The notes under the pieces are model-generated. The model was not told the DNA's origin. It saw nothing but the letters and a program-made list of their open reading frames with translations, and did not search any database. A stretch of 53,248 nt of DNA, taken from assembly GCA_902787835.1 (NCBI GenBank), contig CADAHU010000002.1, positions 1 to 53,248 on the forward strand, read 5' to 3'. The stretch comes from an uncultured Eubacteriales bacterium (GTDB lineage: Bacteria; Bacillota; Clostridia; Christensenellales; Aristaeellaceae). The translations under genes were made by a program, and so were the position numbers. Below, piece by piece: positions 42,483 to 51,792 of this stretch (positions are counted from its first letter, which is position 1; each line of letters starts with the position of its first letter).

Positions 42483-43625
42483 ATGCAGTATGTTCCTTTC
42501 GGCAATCTCGGCTTTGATGTATCCCGTTTGGGTTTCGGCTGCATGCGCCTGCCTCTGACCGAGCAGGACGGCAAAAAAGCGCCCGATACCGACCGCGCCG
42601 TGGCGCTGATCCGGGAAGGCATCGACGGCGGCATCAATTATGTGGACACCGCCTATCCCTATCACGACGGCCAGAGCGAGGTCATCGTTGGCCTGGCGCT
42701 GAAGGACGGCTACCGGGAGCGCGTCAAGCTGGCCACCAAGCTGCCCTGCTGGATGGTAAACACCCGGGCGGATATGGACCGCCTGCTGGACGAGCAGCTC
42801 AAAAAGCTGCAGGTGCCCTATGTGGATTTCTACCTGCTGCACGCTCTGGGCCGCGACCGGTGGGAAAAGATGAAGAGCCTGGGCGCGCTGGAGTTTCTGG
42901 ACAGCGCGGTGAAGGACGGCCGCATCCGCTATCCCGCCTTCTCCTTCCACGATGAATACGACGTATTTGCCGATATCATCACCAGCTACGATTGGTGCAT
43001 GGCGCAGATCCAGTACAACTATCTGGATATCAACCATCAGGCCGGCGACCGGGGCATTGAACTGGCCCGCCAGCGCGGCGTGCCCCTGGTGATCATGGAG
43101 GGCCTGCGCGGCGGCGCGCTGGCCAAGCCCAGCGATGATATCCGCGCCATCATGGACGCCTATCCGGAAAAGCGCGGTCCGGTGGAATGGGCCTTCCGTT
43201 TCCTGGGCAACGAGCCGCAGATCGCCACCATCCTCAGCGGCATGAGCGACGAAGCGCAGCTGCGGGACAACCTGCGCATCTTTAACGATGTGAAGGTAAA
43301 CTGCCTGAGCGACGGCGACAAGGCGCTGATCGCGGAGCTGCGCGCGGGCTATCAGCGGCGCATGCCCATCGGCTGCACCGGTTGCGAATACTGCCTGCCC
43401 TGCCCCAAGGGCGTGGCCATCCCCCGCAATTTCCGCACCTACAACGAGCTTAACATGTTTGACCGTCTGGCCGATTTCCCCCGCCGGTATCAGGATTTTG
43501 TAAAAGAGAACGCCGACGCGGGCCGCTGCGTGCGCTGCGGCGCCTGCGAAAAGCAGTGTCCCCAGCACCTGCCCATCCGCGATTGGCTGCAGACGGTGCA
43601 TAAAGCGGGAACGGCGGGCAAATAA
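42483..43625 (+). CDS. Aldo/keto reductase with C-terminal 4Fe-4S clusters
   Basis: 380 aa from ATG 42483 (GGAAGG upstream). The barrel begins YVPFGNLGFDVSRLGFGCMRLP and has catalytic-type D, Y, K and H residues (YVDTAYPYHDG, KLATKLP, FYLLHALGRD). The last 80 residues hold two ferredoxin-like cysteine clusters (GCTGCEYCLPCPKGV, and CVRCGACEKQCPQHLPI). This fusion is widespread in anaerobes and may take electrons from ferredoxin-type carriers; the substrate is unknown. lgt overlaps its stop by one base. Confidence 0.9.
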   Translation: MQYVPFGNLGFDVSRLGFGCMRLPLTEQDGKKAPDTDRAVALIREGIDGGINYVDTAYPYHDGQSEVIVGLALKDGYRERVKLATKLPCWMVNTRADMDRLLDEQLKKLQVPYVDFYLLHALGRDRWEKMKSLGALEFLDSAVKDGRIRYPAFSFHDEYDVFADIITSYDWCMAQIQYNYLDINHQAGDRGIELARQRGVPLVIMEGLRGGALAKPSDDIRAIMDAYPEKRGPVEWAFRFLGNEPQIATILSGMSDEAQLRDNLRIFNDVKVNCLSDGDKALIAELRAGYQRRMPIGCTGCEYCLPCPKGVAIPRNFRTYNELNMFDRLADFPRRYQDFVKENADAGRCVRCGACEKQCPQHLPIRDWLQTVHKAGTAGK

Positions 43626-44377
43626 TGCCTTTCATGAGCAACAAACTATTCGGCGTCGTCTCTATCTACGGGCTGCTGATCGCCTGCGCCATCCTGCTGG
43701 GCGCGATCCTGTGCCAGCGGGAGGCGCGGCGGCGGCTCCTGCCCCCGGATACCGGGCTGGATATGATCCTGTGGGCGGTACCGCCGGCGGTGATCTGCGC
43801 CCGGATCTACTATGTGATCTTCCGCTGGGATTACTATGCCGCCGATCCCCTGAGCGCCCTGTACTTCTGGCAGGGCGGGCTGGCGATCTACGGCGCGGTG
43901 ATCGGCGGGTTCATCGGCCTGTGGCTCTTGAGCCGCAGGAAGAAGCTTCCCTTCCTGACGCTGCTGGATATCGGCGCGCCGCTGGTGATCCTGGGCCAGG
44001 CCATTGGCCGCTGGGGCAACTTTTTTAACGGCGAGGCCTTCGGCTATGCGGTGACCGACCCCGCCTGGCAGTTTTTTCCCGCGGCGGTCCTCGTGGACGG
44101 GACGTGGCACATGGCCACCTTCTTCTATGAAAGCTGCTGGAACGCCCTGGGCTTCATCCTTTTATGGATCTACCGCAAAAAGGCCAAGCAGCCCGGCGAC
44201 GTATTCTGGCGCTACCTGCTGTGGTACGGCGCGGGCCGGGCGGTGATCGAAGGGCTGCGCACCGACAGCCTGATGCTGGGCCCGGTGCGGGTATCCCAGG
44301 CGCTGGCCGCGGCGCTGTTCCTTCTCTCCCTGGCAGTGATCCTTCGCAGAAAAGCAAAGCAAAAAGCCTCTCCGTAA
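43625..44377 (+). CDS. lgt: Prolipoprotein diacylglyceryl transferase
   Basis: 250 aa. It attaches diacylglycerol to lipobox cysteines in the membrane. The signature region reads IGRWGNFFNGEAFG, and about seven membrane segments are visible. Start ATG 43625 overlaps the upstream stop by one base; ATG 43634 is also possible, as neither has a strong ribosome-binding site. The presence of lipoproteins such as those at 34219 and 35756 fits its role. Confidence 0.95.
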   Translation: MPFMSNKLFGVVSIYGLLIACAILLGAILCQREARRRLLPPDTGLDMILWAVPPAVICARIYYVIFRWDYYAADPLSALYFWQGGLAIYGAVIGGFIGLWLLSRRKKLPFLTLLDIGAPLVILGQAIGRWGNFFNGEAFGYAVTDPAWQFFPAAVLVDGTWHMATFFYESCWNALGFILLWIYRKKAKQPGDVFWRYLLWYGAGRAVIEGLRTDSLMLGPVRVSQALAAALFLLSLAVILRRKAKQKASP

Positions 44378-44392
44378 CGGAAAGGCTCTTTT
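44365..44392. terminator. Bidirectional terminator between lgt and the spore coat gene
   Basis: AGCCTCTCCG (44365-44374) pairs with CGGAAAGGCT (44378-44387) with one mismatch around a TAA loop. CTTTTGG follows on the plus strand and TTTTTGC on the minus strand, so it can end both convergent units. Confidence 0.75.
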
Positions 44393-44404
44393 GGCTGTTT
44401 GCCG

Positions 44405-44716
44405 TCACAGGGTATTGCGCATCTGCTGATACTTCTGCTTGGCGGTCTGGATATCCTGGGCCGGCGCGGGCTTCAGCTGGTACCAGCCCTGGCTGTTCAT
44501 GGCCTGGAAGATCTGCAGCTGATCCTGGCCCATCTGCATAAACATATCGTTCATCACGTTGCGCAGGCCGGGCTGGCTGCCCTCCACCACCTCGGAGGAG
44601 ATGTTGGCCATCAGCGATTTTTCCTGGTAGAGCAGATCGAAGGCCAGCTCCTGATCGGTCAGGGCGGGCTGATTATTGCCGGCGGCGTTCTGCTGGTTCT
44701 GCATGGTGTTCTGCAT
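44405..44716 (-). CDS. Spore coat protein, CotF family
   Basis: 103 aa on the minus strand from ATG 44716 (AAGGAGG upstream). It has the CotF pattern: after a glutamine- and asparagine-rich start, LTDQELAFDLLYQEKSLMANISSEVVE leads to LRNVMNDMFMQMGQDQLQIFQAM and a YQLKPAP tail. Coat proteins of this type are made in the mother cell. It forms a unit with the small gene at 44730. Confidence 0.85.
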   Translation of the reverse strand: MQNTMQNQQNAAGNNQPALTDQELAFDLLYQEKSLMANISSEVVEGSQPGLRNVMNDMFMQMGQDQLQIFQAMNSQGWYQLKPAPAQDIQTAKQKYQQMRNTL

Positions 44717-44729
44717 AGCGGTTACCTCC

Positions 44730-44933
44730 TTACTGACAGCCGTTCAGGAACGCGAAAAGCGCGTCGTACTGCTGGCGGTGATGCTGGGCCACGGTGCTGG
44801 CCAGGCCGCGCAGCTGGGCGTCCTGGAAGCGCTGGGCATAGCCCTGGGTGACGCGGCAGGCGGTGGCCAGGTGGGTCAGCTGATCCTCGATCACGGACAG
44901 ATCCTTGGTGCTGAGATTGCACTGAGAAGCCAT
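44730..44933 (-). CDS. Small protein, probable spore coat-associated
   Basis: 67 aa on the minus strand from ATG 44933 (AAAGGAGGG upstream). The product, MASQCNLSTKDLSVIEDQLT to LFAFLNGCQ, is helical and about as long as other small coat-associated proteins. It ends 14 bases before the CotF start, so they are probably expressed together during sporulation. The family link is inferred from context. Confidence 0.65.
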   Translation of the reverse strand: MASQCNLSTKDLSVIEDQLTHLATACRVTQGYAQRFQDAQLRGLASTVAQHHRQQYDALFAFLNGCQ

Positions 44934-45004
44934 AAGGATTCCCTCCTTTTTTGTTGTTGCGGTATCATTATGCCCGGCGCGCGCCGGGATTATGAGGTGG
45001 TATT

Positions 45005-46093
45005 GTGAAAAAGTGGAAAGCGTGCGCCTACCGTCTGGCGCTGGGCTGTCTGCCCAATCCCCGGCGGGCATACAGCCAGGAGGGCAGCGTGCCGCCCGGC
45101 ATGGAAAGGGCGCTTCGCAGGCAGCATACCCGGGATGGCGTGGCGGCGCTGTTTGACCGCCGCGGCGTCACCGGCGTGTCGGTATACGGCGATGCGCGGC
45201 GGGATACGGTGTTCCGCACCGCCTCCATCAGCAAGCACATCACCGCCCTGGCCGCCTGGCGGCTGCACGAGGCCGGCGATCTGGATATCGACGCCGACGC
45301 GGACCGGTATCTGCCCTGTTCCCTGCGGCACCCCAAAGCGCCGGACGCCCCCGTTACCCTGCGCAGGCTGCTGAGCCACACCGCGGGCATCCATGACGGG
45401 CGCGCCTACATCGCCGCCTGCAGCGATCCCGCGCCGCTGTCCCGCCTGATGCAGGGCGACAGCCATACGGCGGAATTCGGGCGGTTTGAGTATTCCAATC
45501 TGGGCGCGGGCATCGCCGCCTGCGTGCTGGAGGGCATGCTGGGCAAATCCTTTGAGGCAATCATGCAGGAGGCGGTGTTCGGCCCCCTGAAGGTGACCGC
45601 CAGCTTTTATCCGCAAAAGATCCAGGGCGATCTGGCCAGCGCCTATCGGGTGCTGCCGCCCTCAGCCAAGCCCCGGATGGACGCCGCCGCCCGACGGGCC
45701 AAGCCCCTGCCGCCCGACGCCCCCGACCCGGAGCGTCATTACCTGCTGAGCCAGGGAAATCTGTACATTTCCGCCCCCGATCTGGCCCGGCTGGGCACGG
45801 AGCTGATGCGCGACCGCTACGCCCCCATGCGCCGCAAGCTGGCGGATTTTGGGGAGCGGGATCCCCGGCTGGGGATGGGCCTGGGCACCTTCATCGTGCA
45901 TGATGTGCTGCCGCAGACGCTGTATGGCCATCAGGGATTGGCCTACGGGGCCATGCACGGGCTGTTCTATGATCCCGCCGCCGGGCGCGGCTTCGCGCTG
46001 CTGACCAGCGGAGCCTCGGAAGCCCGGGTGGGCGTGCTGTCCGATATCAATATTGCGATCATGAGGCTGGTTTTTGATGGAAACGATCATTGA
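45005..46093 (+). CDS. Serine hydrolase of the beta-lactamase fold
   Basis: 362 aa. The catalytic S-x-x-K is in FRTASISKHITALAAW, the Y-S-N motif in FEYSNLGAG, and a third motif in YGHQGLAYG, all in order. This is the pattern of beta-lactamase-related proteins such as esterases and D,D-peptidases. There is no strong signal peptide; the N-terminus (MKKWKACAYRLALGCLPNP) could be a weak one. The stop overlaps the recX start by 17 bases. Confidence 0.87.
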   Translation: MKKWKACAYRLALGCLPNPRRAYSQEGSVPPGMERALRRQHTRDGVAALFDRRGVTGVSVYGDARRDTVFRTASISKHITALAAWRLHEAGDLDIDADADRYLPCSLRHPKAPDAPVTLRRLLSHTAGIHDGRAYIAACSDPAPLSRLMQGDSHTAEFGRFEYSNLGAGIAACVLEGMLGKSFEAIMQEAVFGPLKVTASFYPQKIQGDLASAYRVLPPSAKPRMDAAARRAKPLPPDAPDPERHYLLSQGNLYISAPDLARLGTELMRDRYAPMRRKLADFGERDPRLGMGLGTFIVHDVLPQTLYGHQGLAYGAMHGLFYDPAAGRGFALLTSGASEARVGVLSDINIAIMRLVFDGNDH

Positions 46094-46754
46094 GATCAAA
46101 AAGATCCAGGGCAGCGCCCTGATCCGCCTGGAAAACGGCGAGACCCTGCGGGTGCCCGGCTCCCTGTACCGGGAACGGCCGGTGAAGAAGGGACAAGCCC
46201 TCGATGCGGAGGCATACCGGCAGTACATGCTGCTGCGGGGCTATCCCCACGCCCTGGACAGCGCGGTAAAGATGCTGGCGCTGTGCGACCGCACGGAGTT
46301 TGAGATCCGGGACAAGCTGACCCGGGCAGGATACCCGGAGGCCTGCGTGCGCAAGGTCATCGAAAAGCTGTACGCCGAGGAACTGCTGGACGACGCCGCC
46401 TACGCCAGCAATTACGCCCGCAGCCGCACCCACAAATACGGCCGCAACCGCCTGCACCAGGAGCTGTCCCGCCGGGGGATCGACCGGGAAACCGCCCGGG
46501 CCGCGGTGGATCAGCTCTCCGACGCGGATCAGCTGGCCGACGCGGTACGGCTCACCGGCAAATACCTGGCCCGCACCCATGGCGATATGGACCGCAAGCT
46601 GTACCAGCGCACGCTGGCCATGCTGGCCCGCCACGGCTATGACGCCGATATCGCCCGCAAGGCGCTGGAGACCATCGCCAGGGGCGAGGATGAAAGCGAT
46701 TGGGAGGAGCAGGATGTGCGGGACGCCCTGGCGTGGAAGCCGCATCAGGAATAA
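46077..46754 (+). CDS. recX: Regulatory protein RecX
   Basis: 225 aa; the start ATG 46077 lies inside the end of the hydrolase gene. The repeated three-helix units of RecX are seen (LCDRTEFEIRDKLTRAGYP, then AYASNYARSRTHKYGRNRL, and LSRRGIDRETARAAVDQL). RecX binds RecA filaments and limits their activity. It is close to the hydrolase and the HAD gene, with a short gap, so one transcript is likely. Confidence 0.88.
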   Translation: METIIEIKKIQGSALIRLENGETLRVPGSLYRERPVKKGQALDAEAYRQYMLLRGYPHALDSAVKMLALCDRTEFEIRDKLTRAGYPEACVRKVIEKLYAEELLDDAAYASNYARSRTHKYGRNRLHQELSRRGIDRETARAAVDQLSDADQLADAVRLTGKYLARTHGDMDRKLYQRTLAMLARHGYDADIARKALETIARGEDESDWEEQDVRDALAWKPHQE

Positions 46755-46765
46755 AGGAGCAATCC

Positions 46766-47593
46766 ATGGCAAACTTTGATATTCTGTTTTTCGACATCGA
46801 CGGCACGCTGGTGGGGCCGGATCATTTTACGATCTCCCCGCGCAACCGGGAGGCCGTGCTGGCGGCAAAGGCCGCCGGGGTGAAGCTGGCCTTCGCCACC
46901 GGGCGCTGCCGCTGCATCCTGCCGGAAAGCGCCCTGGATCTGGGCTTTGATTACGCCCTGACCAGCAATGGCGCGGCCATCGACGATCTGCACAGCGGCG
47001 CGCTGCTGCAGCATACGGATTTTGATCCGGCGCTGGCCCGCATCGCCTGCCCCATCGTGGCGGCGAACGTGGATTTTTATGAGCTGTTCGCCAACGGGGA
47101 AATATTGCTGACCCGCGCCTGCCATGATAAAATCCACACCCGTCCCCTGCCGCCCTGGCACAAAAAGTATCTGCGCCAGGGAACCTCGCCGGTGGCCGAA
47201 AGCCTGGAGGAATACCTGGCGGCAGGCGCGCCGGGGCTGGAAAAGATCAATATTGTGGAAAGCGATAACGCCGATATCGCCCGCATTGACGCCGCGCTGC
47301 GGCCCCTGGGGGTGTTTGAGCTGTCCAGCGGCATGGGCAACGGCTACGAGATCGCGCCCAAGGGCCGCACCAAGGGCGCGGGCGTCCGCTGGCTGTGCGG
47401 GCATCTGGGCATCGATCTTGCCCGCTGCGCCGCCCTGGGCGACGGCGGCAACGATGTTGAAATGCTGAAGGCCGCCGGCTGCGGCGTGGCCATGGGCAAC
47501 GGCAGCGGCGATGTGCGGGCCGCCGCGGATATCGTCACCGACCGGTATGACCGGGACGGCGCGGCAAAATTCATCGAACAGTACGTATTGTAA
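46766..47593 (+). CDS. Cof-type HAD phosphatase
   Basis: 275 aa from ATG 46766 (AAAGGAG upstream). The N-terminal FFDIDGTLVGP carries the D-x-D pair, then LAFATGRCR, and the last motif is LGDGGNDVEMLKAAGCGVAMGNG. The family removes phosphate from sugar phosphates, FMN or pyridoxal phosphate. The substrate here is unknown. Confidence 0.9.
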   Translation: MANFDILFFDIDGTLVGPDHFTISPRNREAVLAAKAAGVKLAFATGRCRCILPESALDLGFDYALTSNGAAIDDLHSGALLQHTDFDPALARIACPIVAANVDFYELFANGEILLTRACHDKIHTRPLPPWHKKYLRQGTSPVAESLEEYLAAGAPGLEKINIVESDNADIARIDAALRPLGVFELSSGMGNGYEIAPKGRTKGAGVRWLCGHLGIDLARCAALGDGGNDVEMLKAAGCGVAMGNGSGDVRAAADIVTDRYDRDGAAKFIEQYVL

Positions 47594-47603
47594 AGGAGCC
47601 GCC

Positions 47604-48500
47604 ATGCTGCCGGAATTCTTTGTAAAATCCATCGAAGCCCAGTACGGGGCCGAAACCGCCGCCCGCATCCGGGATGGCATGCAGGGGCCCCGGCGGACCA
47701 GCCTGCGGGCCAACCGCCTGAAAACCACCCCGGAGGCCGTGGCCGCGCTGCTTTCCGCCCAGGGCATCGCCTTTGAGCGCCTCCCCTGGAGCGAGGACGC
47801 GTTTTTGCTGCCCGAGGCTGCTGAGCGGGATATCTGGCAGCTGCCAGCCTATGAGCAGGGCGAAATCTACCTGCAAAACCTTTCCTCCATGCTGCCGCCC
47901 ATCGCGCTGGCCCCCCGGCCCGGAGCGGACATCCTGGATATGGCCGCCGCCCCCGGCGGGAAAACCGCCCAGATGGCCGCCATGACCGGGAACCGCGCCA
48001 ACATCACCGCCTGCGAGATGAACAAAATCCGGGCGGAAAAGCTGCAATACAACCTGAAAAAGCAGGGAACCGCCCGGGTGAACGTGATGATCCAGGACGC
48101 CCGGAAGCTGGAGGATTTTTTCCGCTTCGATCAGATCCTGCTGGACGCTCCCTGCAGCGGCAGCGGCACGCTGCTTTTGAGCGATCCCCGGGGCATCCGC
48201 GCCTTTTCGGAAAAGCTGGTGCGCAATTCCGCCGCCGTGCAGCTGCAGCTGCTGCGCAAGGCGCTGGGGCTGCTCAAGGCCGGTGGATCGATGGTGTATT
48301 CCACCTGCTCCATCCTGGAGATCGAAAATGAAAGCGTGGTCCGCTCAGCGCTGAAGGGCAAAAAAGCCCATGTGGAAGCCATCGATTTTCCGGGTATGGA
48401 GCGCCTGCCCCTTTTGCCATCGTCCCTGCCCGGGGCGCTGTGCCTCTGCCCCACCGAGGCCCACGAGGGCTTCTTCATGGCCCGGATCCGCAAAGATTAG
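47604..48500 (+). CDS. RsmB/RsmF-type rRNA cytosine methyltransferase
   Basis: 298 aa from ATG 47604 (AAAGGAG upstream). The SAM-binding loop is DMAAAPGGKTAQMA, the motif IV cysteine is in LLDAPCSGSG, and the nucleophile-region cysteine is in YSTCSILEIENE. These place it in the NOL1/NOP2/Sun family, which makes 5-methylcytosine in 16S rRNA or tRNA. It lacks an N-terminal NusB-like domain and is shorter than RsmB, so it is nearer to RsmF in outline. Confidence 0.93.
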   Translation: MLPEFFVKSIEAQYGAETAARIRDGMQGPRRTSLRANRLKTTPEAVAALLSAQGIAFERLPWSEDAFLLPEAAERDIWQLPAYEQGEIYLQNLSSMLPPIALAPRPGADILDMAAAPGGKTAQMAAMTGNRANITACEMNKIRAEKLQYNLKKQGTARVNVMIQDARKLEDFFRFDQILLDAPCSGSGTLLLSDPRGIRAFSEKLVRNSAAVQLQLLRKALGLLKAGGSMVYSTCSILEIENESVVRSALKGKKAHVEAIDFPGMERLPLLPSSLPGALCLCPTEAHEGFFMARIRKD

Positions 48501-48509
48501 GGGAAACAG

Positions 48510-48539
48510 TTGCGCTGAAGCGCCCGGCTGTTGTATAAT
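48510..48539 (+). promoter_or_regulatory. Promoter of the solute-binding/galactokinase operon
   Basis: TTGCGC (48510-48515) and TATAAT (48534-48539) are 18 bases apart, 29 bases before the start at 48569. Confidence 0.75.
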
Positions 48540-48568
48540 GACGGATATGACGCAAAGGAGGAACCGCG

Positions 48569-50059
48569 ATGCTGAAACGCGTTCTTTGCCTGATCGCCGC
48601 GCTGGTGGTGCTGCCCTGCGCGGCCCTGGCCGAATACACCATGGCTGGCTATGACAGCAGCGATACCTACCGCTCCTGGAGCGACAACAAGTTTTTTGCG
48701 CGCATGGAAGGAAAAACCGGCGTGCATTTTACCTATCGCCAGTATACCGACGCAGCGGACTGGACGAAGGCCAAGGCGGAAATGCAGGCGGGCCAGAGCG
48801 ATCTGCCCGACGTGCTGTTCAAGGCCCAGCTCAGCGACGCCGAGTGCATCGGCCTGCTGGAGCGGGGCGTGATCATCGATCTCAAGCCCTACCTGAGCGA
48901 ATACTGCCCGAACCTCAGCGCCCTGCTGCAGGCCCATCCGGAGTATGAGCAGGCCATCACCCTGCCCGACGGGCGCATCGCCGCCCTGCCCGCCATCAAC
49001 GAGACGCCGGCCCAGAACTGCGTATGGCTGAACCAGAGCTGGATGACCGCCCTGGGGCTGCAAATGCCCACCACGGCGGAGGAGCTGACGGAGGTGCTGC
49101 GCGCCTTCAAAGCCGGCGATCCCAACCGCAACGGCAAGCAGGATGAGATCCCCCTGGCCTTCCTGGGCGCCTTCGACCTCAAATTCCTGGGTCACGCCTT
49201 CGGCCTGATCGCCAACGATTATAATCTTCGTGCAGTGGATAATCAGGCGCAGTTCGTGCCCCTGGATCCCGCCTTCCGCCCCTTTATGGAATGGCTGCAT
49301 CAGCTGTTCAGCGAGGGGTTGCTGGATCCCCAGGGCTTCATCACCGCCGACAACCTGCGCCAGGTGACCAAGGACAGCGATACCAACGTATACGGCGGCG
49401 CCATCACTACCCTGCCCACCGTTTTCCTGCCTGCCTCCTGGGCGACGCAGTACAGCGTGATGCCCCCGCTGGCCTATAACGGCCAGGCCGTTTACCGCAG
49501 CTTTTTGGGCCCGGTGCAGCGCGGCACCTTTGCCGTGACCAGCGCCTGCCAGAACATCGCCGAGATCCTGGGCTGGGTGGATCAGTTCTACACCGAGGAG
49601 GTGTACATCATGGCCTCCGCCGGCCTGGAGAACGTGGATTACGTGGTGGACGGCGATAACACCTGGCGGCTGACCACCAGCGCCTCCAGCAATACCTACT
49701 TCAGCGGCGATACGCTGCTCTCCTCGGGCACATCCTACCCCTGCTACGCCACGGACACCTTCCAGCGCCGGTATCACGACCAGACGGTGGCCACGCTGTC
49801 CGATCAGATCCAAAGCCTGAACGCCCTGGCCCAGCGCCCCTTCCCCTATTACACGCTGACCGAGGCCCAGGCCGCCCAGATCGCGCCGCTGCAGAGCAGG
49901 ATCGGCCGGCTGGTGGATCTGGCCATCGGCAACTGGGTCACGGGCGAAACGGAAATCAGCGATGCGAGCTTCGCCGATTTTGAAGCCGGGCTGAAGGAAG
50001 CCGGACTTGAAGAATTCATGGCCTTCTGGCAGGCCGTGTTGGACGGGAGGAACCAATGA
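48569..50059 (+). CDS. Extracellular solute-binding protein (family 1)
   Basis: 496 aa with a cleavable signal (MLKRVLCLIAALVVLPCAALA). Family-1 features are seen: a DNKFFARMEGKTGVHFTY start, LPDGRIAALPAINE, a calcium-loop-like GDPNRNGKQDEIPLAF, and many tyrosine- and tryptophan-rich segments near the C-terminus. It should bind an oligosaccharide outside. No permease gene is adjacent, so it must share a membrane channel or act alone. The galactokinase start overlaps its stop (ATGA). Confidence 0.87.
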   Translation: MLKRVLCLIAALVVLPCAALAEYTMAGYDSSDTYRSWSDNKFFARMEGKTGVHFTYRQYTDAADWTKAKAEMQAGQSDLPDVLFKAQLSDAECIGLLERGVIIDLKPYLSEYCPNLSALLQAHPEYEQAITLPDGRIAALPAINETPAQNCVWLNQSWMTALGLQMPTTAEELTEVLRAFKAGDPNRNGKQDEIPLAFLGAFDLKFLGHAFGLIANDYNLRAVDNQAQFVPLDPAFRPFMEWLHQLFSEGLLDPQGFITADNLRQVTKDSDTNVYGGAITTLPTVFLPASWATQYSVMPPLAYNGQAVYRSFLGPVQRGTFAVTSACQNIAEILGWVDQFYTEEVYIMASAGLENVDYVVDGDNTWRLTTSASSNTYFSGDTLLSSGTSYPCYATDTFQRRYHDQTVATLSDQIQSLNALAQRPFPYYTLTEAQAAQIAPLQSRIGRLVDLAIGNWVTGETEISDASFADFEAGLKEAGLEEFMAFWQAVLDGRNQ

Positions 50060-51327
50060 TGAAAACCGCAAGCGATCTGATGCTCACCCTGAAATCCGCC
50101 GCCGGCATGGAGCGGCTGGCCCGGCTCTACGGCTGCAAGGACGGCAAAATGGCCCATCAGCTGGAGCGCTATATGCACCTGCTCAAGCGGCATGTGGATC
50201 TGTTCGGCAGCGAGGAAGCGCCCATGATCATCAGCGCGCCCGGGCGCACGGAGCTGTGCGGCAACCATACCGACCACAACAACGGCCTGGTGATGGCGGC
50301 CGCCGTCAATCTGGATACCGTGGCCGCGGTGCGCCGCCGCGAGGATATGCGCGTGCGCCTGCACAGCGAGGGCTTCCCGGCGGTGGAGATCGATCTGAGC
50401 GATCTGAGCATCCGCCCCGAGGAGATGGGCAAGCCCGCCTCCATCATCCGCGGCATCGCCAACCGGCTGACGGAAATGGGCCTCAAAATCGGCGGCTTTG
50501 ACGCCAACGCCACCTCCAACGTGCTCACCGGCAGCGGCCTTTCCTCCTCGGCGGCCTTCGAGGTGCTGATCGTGGCGGTGTTCGACGCGCTGTACAACGG
50601 CATGCAGATCGACCCCGTCAAGCGGGCGGAGATCTCCCAGTACGCCGAAAACGTATACTTTGGCAAGCCCAGCGGGCTGATGGACCAGATGGCCTCCTCC
50701 GTGGGCGGCCTGGTCGCCATCGATTTTAAGGATACGCCCCGGGTCACCCCGCTGCAGATGGATCTGAGCGGCTACAGCCTGGTGGTGGTCAATACCGGCG
50801 GCAGCCATGACGACCTGACGGCGGATTACGCCGCCGTGCGCCAGGAGATGCACGACGTGGCCAGGTGCTTTGGCGAGGAGACCCTGCGCCGGGTGCGGCC
50901 CGAGCAGCTGTGGCACGAGATGCCCCGGGTGATTCGGGAGACCAGCGACCGCGCCGCCCTGCGCGCCTTCCATTATTTTAACGAGAACGACCGCGTGCAG
51001 GCGCTGATCAAGGCGGTGAAGGCCAACGATGTGGAGAGCTTCAAGCGCATCCTGATCGAATCGGGCCGCAGCAGCTGGATGTACCTGCAAAACGTGTATG
51101 CCAATCCCGCCAATCAATCGCTGGGCGTGGCGCTGAGCATGGCGGAATTCATGCTCAAGGACTGCGGCGCCTGGCGCGTGCACGGCGGCGGCTTTGCCGG
51201 CACCACGCTCAACCTGGTGCCCGAGGATCAGGAGGATCGCTTTGTGCGCCATATGAACGACGTGTTTGGCGATCACGCCTGCCACGTGCTCAGCGTGCGC
51301 CGGGAAGGCGCGGCCATCGTATTCTGA
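50056..51327 (+). CDS. galK: Galactokinase family GHMP kinase
   Basis: 423 aa; ATG 50056 overlaps the upstream stop, and GGAGG stands before it. The galactokinase signature reads APGRTELCGNHTDHNNG, a variant of G-R-x-N-x-I-G-E-H-T-D-Y. The ATP loop is LTGSGLSSSAAFEVLI, and the C-terminal motif is HGGGFAGTTLNLV. The residues at the sugar site differ in part from classical GalK, so it may accept another hexose. Pairing with a solute-binding gene suggests use of galactose released from imported galactosides. Confidence 0.88.
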   Translation: MMKTASDLMLTLKSAAGMERLARLYGCKDGKMAHQLERYMHLLKRHVDLFGSEEAPMIISAPGRTELCGNHTDHNNGLVMAAAVNLDTVAAVRRREDMRVRLHSEGFPAVEIDLSDLSIRPEEMGKPASIIRGIANRLTEMGLKIGGFDANATSNVLTGSGLSSSAAFEVLIVAVFDALYNGMQIDPVKRAEISQYAENVYFGKPSGLMDQMASSVGGLVAIDFKDTPRVTPLQMDLSGYSLVVVNTGGSHDDLTADYAAVRQEMHDVARCFGEETLRRVRPEQLWHEMPRVIRETSDRAALRAFHYFNENDRVQALIKAVKANDVESFKRILIESGRSSWMYLQNVYANPANQSLGVALSMAEFMLKDCGAWRVHGGGFAGTTLNLVPEDQEDRFVRHMNDVFGDHACHVLSVRREGAAIVF

Positions 51328-51348
51328 CACAGAGGAGAAAACCATCAT

Positions 51349-51792
51349 ATGACAACGGTTACAGCCGTTACCAGGGAAGACACGCAGGCCGCGGGCAAGC
51401 GGCTTGCGGCTTCTTTGCGTGTGGGCGATGTGGTGCTGCTCAGCGGGCGCATGGGCGCGGGCAAGAGCGAGTTTGCCCGGGGCGTGGCCCGGGGCCTGGG
51501 GATCACATCGGCGGTGCCCAGCCCTTCCTTCACCATTCTGAACGTATACGACGAGGGCCGGCTGCCGCTGTACCATTTTGACTGGTACCGCATCGGGGAT
51601 GAAAGCGAGATCACCGATATGGGGCTGGAGGAGTACATCGGCGGCGATGGCGTATGCCTGATCGAGTGGCACGAGCGGGCGGAGGACCTTTTGCCCGATA
51701 CCTGCCTGGAGGTGCTGATCAGCCCCCAGGAGGACGACAGCCGCATCCTGACAATGATTCCCCACGGCAGATGGGAGGCGCAGCACAGATGA
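51349..51792 (+). CDS. tsaE: tRNA threonylcarbamoyladenosine biosynthesis ATPase TsaE
   Basis: 147 aa from ATG 51349 (GAGGAG upstream). The Walker A is LSGRMGAGKSEFARG, followed by SPSFTILNVYDEGRLPLYHFDWYR and a LIEWHERAEDLLP end, all typical of TsaE. It works with TsaB and TsaD to make t6A at position 37 of tRNAs. The tsaB start overlaps its stop (ATGA). Confidence 0.95.
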   Translation: MTTVTAVTREDTQAAGKRLAASLRVGDVVLLSGRMGAGKSEFARGVARGLGITSAVPSPSFTILNVYDEGRLPLYHFDWYRIGDESEITDMGLEEYIGGDGVCLIEWHERAEDLLPDTCLEVLISPQEDDSRILTMIPHGRWEAQHR